Shown piece after piece: positions 1-5,274 of a stretch of DNA of 5,505 bases. Made by a program: the position numbers and the translations under genes. The stretch lies in NCBI GenBank assembly GCA_021323355.1, contig JAJONK010000346.1, positions 1 to 5,505 on the forward strand, written 5' to 3'. The DNA is from Deltaproteobacteria bacterium (lineage in GTDB: Bacteria > Desulfobacterota > Binatia > UBA9968). A model generated the notes under the pieces. The model was not told the origin of the DNA, did not search any database, and saw only the letters and a program-made list of their open reading frames with translations. Position 1 is the first letter of the stretch; every line of letters begins with the position of its first letter.

Positions 1-503
1 AGGAACAAATCGGCAGAGGGACTATAGATGGTGACTTCGCTGTTGCTGATGCTGAAGCCCGCGGATCCAGGACGATAACGAGTAATAATTCCATCGAGGG
101 TGCCGGTTTTGTGAATCTGATCAAATGCCAATGCTAGAGAGAGCCTGCCGGCTGACAGGTCTTTGGCGAAATCGGTCTTAGCCAACAGCCCCGGGGCGCA
201 GGCCGGCTCGAATGGTAGGATGCTCCGCCCGAACTCGCGGTAGACCAGAACCCGCGCCAAATAGCCGATCGGTTCGGCCCCGGACTCGGGCAGCTCAACC
301 GTCCATAAGCCTAACCGCTGCGCGATGCTTGTCAGTGTTTGATGGATGTCCGCATCCAATCGACGGTGCGGTGGATCTCCGGGCGGCAGGAAGTGTTCCC
401 GCTGCCTGAGATAATCGCCTTCGCGCGTGAGCAATTCCTTTTTGACAAATTGAACTGCCGTGCTCTGAATCAGCTTCTCTTCTTCGGTCAGTTTGAAGTC
501 CAT
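1..503 (-). CDS. Acyl-CoA dehydrogenase-like protein, divergent, N-terminal part only (runs off left edge)
   Basis: Reading the minus strand from the ATG at 503-501 gives an open frame of 167 codons plus two bases that reaches the window edge without a stop, so the C-terminal half is missing here. It begins MDFKLTEEEKLIQSTAVQFV, closely parallel to the start of the upstream dehydrogenase (MDFRLSPEEETLRKTVEEFV), and continues with the family's helical N-terminal domain (to about residue 118) and the start of the beta domain (SAGRLSLALAFDQ, later ADLFL). The flavin/substrate signature TEPxxGxD expected near residues 127-135 is absent and replaced by FDQIHKTG; the usual P-x-EYGG loop is LPESGAEP. 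It starts 39 bp after its neighbour's stop, so the two are probably co-transcribed. The ribosome-binding site is weak. Known two-subunit dehydrogenases of steroid degradation in actinobacteria pair a canonical with a degenerate subunit; a similar partner role here is inference. A stand-alone divergent dehydrogenase is the alternative. Confidence 0.85.
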   Translation of the reverse strand, partial: MDFKLTEEEKLIQSTAVQFVKKELLTREGDYLRQREHFLPPGDPPHRRLDADIHQTLTSIAQRLGLWTVELPESGAEPIGYLARVLVYREFGRSILPFEPACAPGLLAKTDFAKDLSAGRLSLALAFDQIHKTGTLDGIITRYRPGSAGFSISNSEVTIYSPSADLF

Positions 504-542
504 AGTTTAACGCGGAATGACAGCTTGATGCTCGGCTCCACC

Positions 543-1814
543 TTATGACAATTCGAGGCCGGCAACGCCTTCACGAAAAAGTGCCCGCTGGATGATATGG
601 CGCTGTATCTCGGAAGGACCTTCGATGATTCTCCGAGCGCGCGCGTGACGAAAATAACGCGCCAACACATGGCTCTTGCGCAGCATCGCCGGCCCGGCGA
701 TTTCCAGAGCGAAATCGACGATCTGGTGCAACAGTTCAGTGCCGAACAATTTAACGTTAGCCGCTTCGGAGCGAACGTCCATCTTCTGATCGGCTTTCCA
801 TGCGCCGAAATAGCTTAAGGTCCGCAGCGCTTCCAATTCACCAAGAAAATAACCGATTCGCTCGACGAATTTACTCGCTTCGGCCGAGTCGCCGCCGAGC
901 AACTGCGCGACAACTCGCAGAACCCGTTGCGCCATGCCGTGAGCGCGAATGCCGACTTGAAAACGACGCGCGCCCAGCCATGCTTGATTGAGCGCCCAGC
1001 CGTTACCGACTTCACCGAGAACCTGACTGCGAGGCACACGGCAATCTTCGAAGACCAGTTCGCAAGGCTCGCTGCCGGCGATTGTTTCGATGCTGCGGGT
1101 CACGCGATACCCTGGCGTCCCGGTTTCGATTAGGAAACAGGTTACACCTTCCCTTCCTTTCGTATCCGGCAAACGGGCGAACAGCTGCACGAAATCCGCC
1201 ACGTCAGCGAAGGTCGGAAACATTTTCGTGCCGTTGATAAAGAAGTGATCACCATCCGGCACCGCAGTGGTTTGCAGCATCGAAGGATCGGCGCCCGAAG
1301 CAGGTTCGGTCAAGCCGAAGGCGGAGGTCTTCTCGCCGCGAATGCACGGCCAAAGAAACTTCTCGATCTGATCGCCCTTGCAGTTGTAAAGAATATTGGA
1401 GACGTGATTGCCAAACTCGAACGGGACGGCGCTTTTTTCCAACTCCTCGGTAACAGCGAGCATCGCGACATTGCTCACTTGCATACCGCCGTACTCTTTT
1501 GGAACATCGAGATGCCAAAGGCCTTGAGCCTCAGCCTGCTTCTCGAGATTCACTTGCATACCGCCGTACTCTTTTGGAACATCGAGATGCCAAAGGCCTT
1601 GAGCCTCAGCCTGCTTCTCGAGATTTTCCATTATCTCTATGTAGCGTAGTATCACCGGATCGCGGCTTAATCTGGCGCGACTCTTCCACCGACTGCCTTC
1701 GAAGATGTCGGGAGCGTCTTCGAACTGGGGTTCGAGCGGAATCAAACGTTCGCGGACAAACTCCTCGACGGTCTTGCGCAAAGTCTCTTCTTCGGGTGAT
1801 AAGCGAAAATCCAT
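543..1814 (-). CDS. Acyl-CoA dehydrogenase (flavoprotein) with internal 25-residue duplication
   Basis: 423 residues, TAA stop. The family oxidises acyl-CoA thioesters to trans-2-enoyl-CoA with FAD in the cytoplasm and passes electrons to electron-transfer flavoprotein. Visible landmarks: N-terminal helical domain from MDFRLSPEEE; P80-x-EYGG loop; flavin/substrate signature LTEPASGADPS at 168-178; the NGTK strand at 194-197 followed by MFPTFAD rather than the more usual W-[IF]-[ST]; C-terminal helical domain with IIEGPSEIQR at 396-405, whose E398 lies where medium- and short-chain enzymes have their catalytic glutamate. Residues 64-88 and 89-113 are identical, from a perfect DNA duplication; without one copy the length would be 398, normal for the family. 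The start is supported by GAGGA eight bases upstream. It follows the MFS gene after 327 bp and precedes the second dehydrogenase gene by 39 bp. Substrate chain length or type cannot be read from the sequence. Family assignment is very secure; whether this allele is active is not. Confidence 0.95.
   Translation of the reverse strand: MDFRLSPEEETLRKTVEEFVRERLIPLEPQFEDAPDIFEGSRWKSRARLSRDPVILRYIEIMENLEKQAEAQGLWHLDVPKEYGGMQVNLEKQAEAQGLWHLDVPKEYGGMQVSNVAMLAVTEELEKSAVPFEFGNHVSNILYNCKGDQIEKFLWPCIRGEKTSAFGLTEPASGADPSMLQTTAVPDGDHFFINGTKMFPTFADVADFVQLFARLPDTKGREGVTCFLIETGTPGYRVTRSIETIAGSEPCELVFEDCRVPRSQVLGEVGNGWALNQAWLGARRFQVGIRAHGMAQRVLRVVAQLLGGDSAEASKFVERIGYFLGELEALRTLSYFGAWKADQKMDVRSEAANVKLFGTELLHQIVDFALEIAGPAMLRKSHVLARYFRHARARRIIEGPSEIQRHIIQRALFREGVAGLELS
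1475..1625. repeat. Perfect 75-bp tandem duplication inside the acyl-CoA dehydrogenase gene
   Basis: Bases 1476-1550 and 1551-1625 are identical over all 75 positions, and the match extends one base further to the left (1475 equals 1550). The unit is 25 codons, so the reading frame is kept and the protein repeats the stretch from NLEKQAEAQG to EYGGMQV. There is no divergence between copies, which means a very recent event or an assembly or sequencing artefact. Confidence 0.97.
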
Positions 1815-1822
1815 CTAGCCTT

Positions 1823-1827
1823 TCCTC
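1823..1827 (-). promoter_or_regulatory. Shine-Dalgarno for the acyl-CoA dehydrogenase
   Basis: On the minus strand GAGGA lies eight bases before the ATG at 1814, followed by a second purine run (AAGG). This fits the start chosen for the dehydrogenase. It is one of the better ribosome-binding sites in the window. Confidence 0.7.
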
Positions 1828-2013
1828 ACACGGACAATGACTCTGATCGTTTTAGCATGCCCAGTCATGACAATGACCAGCACCCCTTACCACACCTGAA
1901 AATAAACCAAAAGATCAAATCATCTATCGTTCAGGCTGCAGTAAGTACTTGCCCTCAGGAAGCTGGTTGAAATGTTGCGCCGCTTTTTACTCAAGAGATT
2001 ATTTCAACCCGGA

Positions 2014-2031
2014 CATCATCACGTGACGATG
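2014..2031. promoter_or_regulatory. 18-bp near-palindrome, possible operator
   Basis: CATCATCACGTGACGATG pairs with itself at eight of nine positions, with the perfect core TCACGTGA. It lies 200 bp upstream of the dehydrogenase start. Fatty-acid-degradation genes are often controlled by TetR- or GntR-type repressors binding palindromes of this size, but no such regulator is in the window. A match of this quality is expected by chance about once in a few kilobases, so the assignment is tentative. Confidence 0.3.
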
Positions 2032-2141
2032 AAAATTTGAACCTTGCCCCCTCGCCAAGAGACAGCGGAGCGATGCGCTGAGATACTTTCGAGTGAATGT
2101 TCGTCGGCCCGCGACGATTTCGTAGAGCCTAATGTGCGACT

Positions 2142-3404
2142 CTAGCCGATCTGACCAGTCGCTTTGAGCCAAGAGCGATTAAGGCTTGCGAAGAACAGCC
2201 CCGCTACGATGTAAACAACAACCAGGGACCATAACAAGGGCTCATAGGTGTTCCAGCGGTCGAAGATCGCGCCGGCCACCACAGGTCCAATAACGCCTCC
2301 CCAGGTGTAAAACAAAGTCATATAACCGCGTATCTGGGCATAGTGCTTTCTGCCAAACAAGTCTCCAACCACCGCCCAACCCAGCGGAAAAGTAGTTTCT
2401 ACAGCGGCAAAGAAGATTGTGAAGAGGCATAGTGACCAGAGCGAGTTTCCGACAATGGGCAAGAACATGGCACCGGCGGCGGCAAACAAGATGCATGCGG
2501 TTAAGCGCGGCTTGTTCGTTTTATCTGCAAACCACCCCAGGATGAGAGTCAAGGCCATTCCAAGAAACGCATAGATGCTCAACAACAAAGCCGCCTCCGC
2601 CTGACTCAAGCCTTTCCAAACCATCAGCGGCACAAAATGAACGGCGATGGCATGGTAGGAGCCATTGCGAATACCTGCGGCCAAGACGGAGCCCCAGAAT
2701 GCAAAAGAGCGCAGCGCCTCGGCCAACGTCACTTCGCGTTCCGATTTGATCTTGTGCTCGCTGCCGTCGTTGCCGGAGGCATGGCTCAAAGGCATGTCCC
2801 CGTCGGGCAGGAGTCCCATGCTTTCGGGCGAACGCCGAATCGTCAAGGTCAAAGGTATGCCGATCACTAGAAACAAGATTCCGGCGATGGCTGCTCCCCA
2901 GCGCCATCCCCACGCCTGGACGATAACGCTTAGAAGTGGAGCAATGAGAACCCCGCCCAATCCGAAAGCGGCGCTGCTCACGGTGATGGCACGAGCGCGG
3001 TGTCGGATGAACCATGTGTTGATCAACACCATTGGCGCATGCATGAATCCGCCTGCGTGAGCTAGAGAAATAACCGCTAAGTAAACGATCAAAAAACTGA
3101 CATAGCTCTCAACCTGAGAGAGCAGCAGGTAACCCGTGCCCATGAGGAGAACCGCGGCCAGCATGATCGGCTTGGGACCAAAACGGCCTAGCAGGTGGCC
3201 TACGATGGGGCCTTCGATTGCCCCTTCCGCCCGCGCCAGTGAAAATGCCAGAGAAGTTGAGGTTCGGTTCAAATTCAAATCTTGGGTCAGCGGAAGAAAG
3301 AACACGGTGAAGCCGAAACTATGAAGTCCGGAGCCCAACACGCGCAGGGCGCACGCGGCAGCCACCATGCGCCAGCCGTAAAAAAGTCCGGTTAATTTGG
3401 GCAA
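2142..3404 (-). CDS. MFS transporter, monocarboxylate/oxalate-formate porter-like
   Basis: 420 residues with about twelve hydrophobic segments in two six-helix halves (roughly 12-35, 48-70, 78-97, 101-123, 139-163, 168-189; then 233-260, 270-290, 299-318, 321-345, 360-381, 388-408), separated by a charged cytoplasmic loop near 190-230. The loop between helices 2 and 3 reads GHLLGRFGPKP (69-79), a variant of the MFS G-x-L-x-D-R-x-G signature in which G replaces D; the matching loop in the second half is GWFADKTNKPR (290-300). The FYGWRMV start followed by a long first helix is typical of the monocarboxylate/oxalate-formate porter branch, which moves small organic acids across the inner membrane. 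The start codon is TTG: no ATG or GTG lies between it and the in-frame TGA at 3440-3438, AGGA sits nine bases upstream, and the next ATG (residue 13) would cut into helix 1. Dehydrogenase genes downstream suggest the cargo is catabolised by beta-oxidation; the cargo itself is unknown. Confidence 0.9.
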   Translation of the reverse strand: MPKLTGLFYGWRMVAAACALRVLGSGLHSFGFTVFFLPLTQDLNLNRTSTSLAFSLARAEGAIEGPIVGHLLGRFGPKPIMLAAVLLMGTGYLLLSQVESYVSFLIVYLAVISLAHAGGFMHAPMVLINTWFIRHRARAITVSSAAFGLGGVLIAPLLSVIVQAWGWRWGAAIAGILFLVIGIPLTLTIRRSPESMGLLPDGDMPLSHASGNDGSEHKIKSEREVTLAEALRSFAFWGSVLAAGIRNGSYHAIAVHFVPLMVWKGLSQAEAALLLSIYAFLGMALTLILGWFADKTNKPRLTACILFAAAGAMFLPIVGNSLWSLCLFTIFFAAVETTFPLGWAVVGDLFGRKHYAQIRGYMTLFYTWGGVIGPVVAGAIFDRWNTYEPLLWSLVVVYIVAGLFFASLNRSWLKATGQIG

Positions 3405-3413
3405 AGAGACAGG

Positions 3414-3417
3414 TCCT
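3414..3417 (-). promoter_or_regulatory. Shine-Dalgarno supporting a TTG start for the MFS transporter
   Basis: AGGA on the minus strand ends nine bases before the TTG at 3404. Because the frame upstream holds only non-start codons back to a TGA, this site decides the start. Confidence 0.55.
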
Positions 3418-3458
3418 GTAGATGATTCGGAATTACTTCAACGTTGACTTAGCACGAC

Positions 3459-3504
3459 CTGGCGTGGAGGGAAAGCCAGACTGCTTGCCTGCTCTGGCGC
3501 CAGA
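3459..3504. promoter_or_regulatory. Palindrome cluster between divergent genes, possible operator
   Basis: TCTGGCGCCAGA at 3493-3504 is a perfect 12-bp palindrome. Just before it, CTGGC (3459-3463) and GCCAG (3475-3479) form the same half-sites with an 11-base spacer. The cluster lies between the transporter (leftward, starts 3404) and the small membrane protein (rightward, starts about 3604), where a shared operator would be expected. One 12-bp palindrome is not significant by itself in 5.5 kb; the repeated half-sites and position are what make it notable. Confidence 0.35.
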
Positions 3505-3603
3505 CTTTCATCCAGCTTGTTTTTCAGCCCGGCAAATCATATCTATCGACTAAAGAATCATGAGTTGTTGACAGATGAGCAAATCTTCGGAAAGACTATG
3601 TTC

Positions 3604-3951
3604 ATGAAGTCCGAGCGTGAAAAACGGGAAGAAGAAATCGAAAGGCTGATGCGAGAAGCTGGCCTAAAACGAGAGCCCGACATCGCGTTTCAGGAAGCAA
3701 TCAAGAAGGCGGCTGCTGCCATCGTTGAGGAAGATGCCAAGAAACTTGCGAAGACCGAGCGAGTGCCACGCGATTGGTCAATTAGCCCGACCACAACCGC
3801 GCTGTGGCTGCTAGTGCTCGGAGCCGGCGTGGCGTTTTCAATGCCGAGCTTGGGTGCGGCGCTAATACTTTGCGGCATCGCGGTATTCGTCTGGGCCACT
3901 TTCCTAAGATCGTCCAAAAAGAAGGCGCGGCGTCGCCACATTCAAACGTAG
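3604..3951 (+). CDS. Small two-TM membrane protein with charged N-terminus, unknown function
   Basis: 115 residues from the ATG at 3604, TAG stop. I do not recognise the family. Residues 1-52 are highly charged and predicted helical (MKSEREKREEEIERLMREAG, then a lysine/alanine-rich stretch), possibly a coiled coil. Two hydrophobic segments follow at about 63-79 and 83-101, joined by a short SMPSLG turn, and a strongly basic tail (SSKKKARRRH). By the positive-inside rule both ends face the cytoplasm, leaving almost nothing outside. GGAAAG at 3589-3594 lies nine bases before this ATG but only three before the ATG at 3598, so 3604 is preferred; the frame is open back to 3517. It is divergent from the transporter gene and has no co-directional neighbour closer than 255 bp. 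The hydropathy pattern and conserved charge pattern argue for a real gene. Confidence 0.75.
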   Translation: MKSEREKREEEIERLMREAGLKREPDIAFQEAIKKAAAAIVEEDAKKLAKTERVPRDWSISPTTTALWLLVLGAGVAFSMPSLGAALILCGIAVFVWATFLRSSKKKARRRHIQT

Positions 3952-4033
3952 TACTTTCATTGCCGCCCGGCTGATTCTTTTCTACGGCATGATGCGTCAA
4001 ACATCCGGAACATGATCGCGCCGAATCGTTTCA

Positions 4034-4057
4034 CCGGCCTTAACGCCACTCGGCCGG
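4034..4057. repeat. Inverted repeat CCGGCC / GGCCGG upstream of the response regulator
   Basis: CCGGCC at 4034-4039 and GGCCGG at 4052-4057 can form a six-pair GC stem with a 12-base loop. It lies about 85 bp after the small membrane protein's stop. No T-run follows, so I do not call it a terminator. Confidence 0.35.
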
Positions 4058-4089
4058 ATAAGGTATTCCTCACTTTGAGATACATTCGT

Positions 4090-4142
4090 GCGCCAGGCCG
4101 TTACCGCTCCGGCGAATAAATTGAACTTTCATTGACTGGCGC
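4090..4142. promoter_or_regulatory. Spaced inverted repeat GCGCCAG / CTGGCGC upstream of the response regulator
   Basis: GCGCCAG (4090-4096) and CTGGCGC (4136-4142) are perfect seven-base inverted arms about 39 bp apart. They carry the same core as the 12-bp palindrome at 3493-3504. The right arm overlaps a possible -35 element, as an operator arm might. Confidence 0.3.
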
Positions 4143-4160
4143 TTTTCTATATCCTTCGAT
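4132..4160 (+). promoter_or_regulatory. Weak candidate sigma-70 promoter for the response regulator
   Basis: TTGACT (4132-4137, five of six to consensus) is followed after 17 bases by TTCGAT (4155-4160, three of six). The start codon lies about 46 bases further on. The -10 match is poor, and an alternative AT-rich box, TATATC (4148-4153), is badly spaced, so this is only a candidate. Confidence 0.25.
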
Positions 4161-4206
4161 ACGTGTGTGAACTGGTTGTCATTGATCAACCGCCTCGCAG
4201 TGGAAG

Positions 4207-4560
4207 ATGCCTAGAAAGGTTCTTGTTGTCGATAACGAATCCGGCAGTCGCAGAAACATCGCGTTTCTTTTACGGGAGCAAGGTTATGAAGTCGACGAAG
4301 CAGATGATGGGCTCACCGCATTAGACTTTTTAGATAAAAAGAAATTCGATCTGTTAATCTGTGACGTTGTGATGCCGCGCGTGAGCGCGCTCGACGTCGT
4401 CCGCCGAATAGAATCGTCGCTCACATCCACTCCAGTTATCCTTATAACTGGGCATCCCGAATTGCTCGATGAGAAAAACCTTGGGCATTTACCCTGCTTC
4501 ACCAAACCTTTCAATCTGTACGATCTACTCCGCAGAGTGAAGCAGTTGGTAGATGAATGA
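4207..4560 (+). CDS. Single-domain response regulator (receiver domain only)
   Basis: 117 residues, TGA stop, consisting only of a CheY-like receiver domain. A sensor histidine kinase normally phosphorylates such proteins on an aspartate. Landmarks: VLVVDNE at 5-11, ICDVVMPR at 51-58 with phospho-acceptor D53, the switch threonine T81 in LITGHPE, and the conserved lysine K100 in TKPF. The acidic pair that binds magnesium is normally DD; here it is D9-N10, a substitution also seen in functional receivers. There is no DNA-binding or enzymatic output domain, so it would act through protein contacts or as a phosphorelay step. No histidine kinase is in the window, so it is an orphan here. The ribosome-binding site is poor (TGGAAG abuts the ATG), but the first residues are the usual start of the fold. 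Family assignment is secure; partner and pathway are unknown. Confidence 0.93.
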   Translation: MPRKVLVVDNESGSRRNIAFLLREQGYEVDEADDGLTALDFLDKKKFDLLICDVVMPRVSALDVVRRIESSLTSTPVILITGHPELLDEKNLGHLPCFTKPFNLYDLLRRVKQLVDE

Positions 4561-4711
4561 TGTGTTCAGGGTTAAATTCTCCGACGGCGGTGAGCCGCGA
4601 ATGAACATAGACTCTGGTCGGTCGTCGTCATCTGGAAGTTACCGCTCTCGGTGAACTCAATCCCATTGGCGCTGAGACGCTTGTCGAGGCGAGACTAACG
4701 GGTCTGGTACA

Positions 4712-4731
4712 TGTGTCGCTCATTCGGCACA
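4712..4731. promoter_or_regulatory. Interrupted inverted repeat TGTGTCG-N6-CGGCACA
   Basis: Seven-base arms at 4712-4718 and 4725-4731 pair at six positions plus one G-T. The repeat lies 20 bp before the perfect palindrome at 4751-4765 and has the same GTGT/ACAC flavour, so the two might be related binding sites. Confidence 0.25.
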
Positions 4732-4750
4732 CGATTCATCCTGAAGTATC

Positions 4751-4765
4751 GAATGTGACACATTC
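4751..4765. promoter_or_regulatory. Perfect 15-bp odd palindrome upstream of a small ORF
   Basis: GAATGTGACACATTC has perfect seven-base half-sites around a central A. It is nested in a wider inverted repeat, CCTGAA (4740-4745) and TTCAGG (4763-4768). It lies 32 bp before the ATG at 4798, a position suited to an operator. No regulator can be assigned. Chance occurrence in a window this size is not negligible. Confidence 0.35.
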
Positions 4766-4797
4766 AGGGTAGTGCCTTGATTTATTCGCGCTAGTTC

Positions 4798-5025
4798 ATG
4801 CTTGCTTCGCTGGAGTCATTTTTGCGTTATCTTACTAGCGTGACGCATCTGATTCATGAACTCACCCGCTTTGTACCTGATCGCGACACTATCACGGAAG
4901 TAATTATCGTACTCGGGATAGTGCTGATGTTTCTCTTCTTGTCGAAATCCAACAACCTGCAGAGCATCGCACGGCAGGTATCCCCTTATTCATCGGAAGC
5001 TTCACCCGCGATAAGTCAGAAGTAA
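4798..5025 (+). CDS. Possible small single-TM protein, unknown function
   Basis: 75 residues from the first ATG after an in-frame TAG at 4792-4794; TAA stop. I recognise no family. A hydrophobic segment of about 17 residues (TEVIIVLGIVLMFLFLS, near 33-49) would span the membrane once, preceded by an acidic patch (PDRD) and followed by a polar serine-rich tail. There is no recognisable Shine-Dalgarno. The clean membrane segment and the palindrome just upstream favour a real gene; the short length, missing ribosome-binding site and lack of homology argue for caution. Confidence 0.4.
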   Translation: MLASLESFLRYLTSVTHLIHELTRFVPDRDTITEVIIVLGIVLMFLFLSKSNNLQSIARQVSPYSSEASPAISQK

Positions 5026-5107
5026 TTCCCCAAGACACTTAATGATTCGCCCTGGGCGGGAGACCGACCTGAAGTCTGTGCATTTAGTGGTCCGAAGTTT
5101 TCACTAG

Positions 5108-5145
5108 ACTGCGAGCTACACCTCACAAAATACGTGGCTCGCAGT
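5108..5145. repeat. Hairpin with 9-12 bp stem
   Basis: ACTGCGAGC (5108-5116) and GCTCGCAGT (5137-5145) are perfect inverted repeats. The stem extends inwards through one G-T pair to 12 pairs (TAC with GTG), leaving a 14-base loop. No T-run follows on the plus strand, so an intrinsic terminator is unlikely. It could be part of the structured region that follows. Confidence 0.5.
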
Positions 5146-5274
5146 GAACGGCCGAATCTGCCAACTAAGGCAGTTTCTGCCAGGGATGGCTGCTTTTCAA
5201 ATATAGTTTATCCGCTAAAACGCCGAGCCTGTGTGTGCATATATTCGGCCCGCTCCTTGCGTTTTAGACTAACA

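Larger units (their letters stand above)
1815..2141. other. 327-bp intergenic region between transporter and dehydrogenase genes
   Basis: Both flanking genes run on the minus strand, so this gap is downstream of the transporter and upstream of the dehydrogenase. It is long enough for its own promoter, but I could not find a convincing -35/-10 pair. It holds an 18-bp near-palindrome (2014-2031), an 8-bp palindrome GTCATGAC (1864-1871) and two copies of ACAATGAC (1834-1841 and 1870-1877) 36 bp apart. Short inverted repeats near 2069-2116 lack a T-run and do not make a clear terminator. A 22-codon plus-strand frame at 1972-2040 is not supported. Confidence 0.6.

Noticed and set aside
1245..1649. 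Plus-strand 134-codon frame containing a repeated peptide
   Set aside because: It is the antisense shadow of the acyl-CoA dehydrogenase gene, and its repeat only mirrors the 75-bp duplication.
1972..2040. 22-residue plus-strand peptide with AGGA eleven bases upstream
   Set aside because: Too short to support; it lies antisense in the gap between two minus-strand genes, and the spacing is long.
2069..2116. Short inverted repeats after the transporter stop (CAGCG/CGCTG and CGTCG/CGACG)
   Set aside because: Stems of only five pairs and no T-run on the minus strand, so not a credible intrinsic terminator.
3568..3602. TTGACA (3568-3573) as a -35 box before the small membrane protein
   Set aside because: No -10 box at suitable spacing; the position would overlap the ribosome-binding site and start codon.
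4553..4654. 33-codon frame whose ATG overlaps the end of the response regulator gene
   Set aside because: The ATGA overlap is suggestive of coupling, but the peptide is very short, serine/arginine-rich and without recognisable features.
4611..4772. 53-codon open plus-strand frame between the response regulator and the 4798 ORF, with fairly coding-like codons
   Set aside because: It has no ATG near its start and no ribosome-binding site, and its translation matches nothing I recognise. It could be a gene relic, but chance is enough to explain it.
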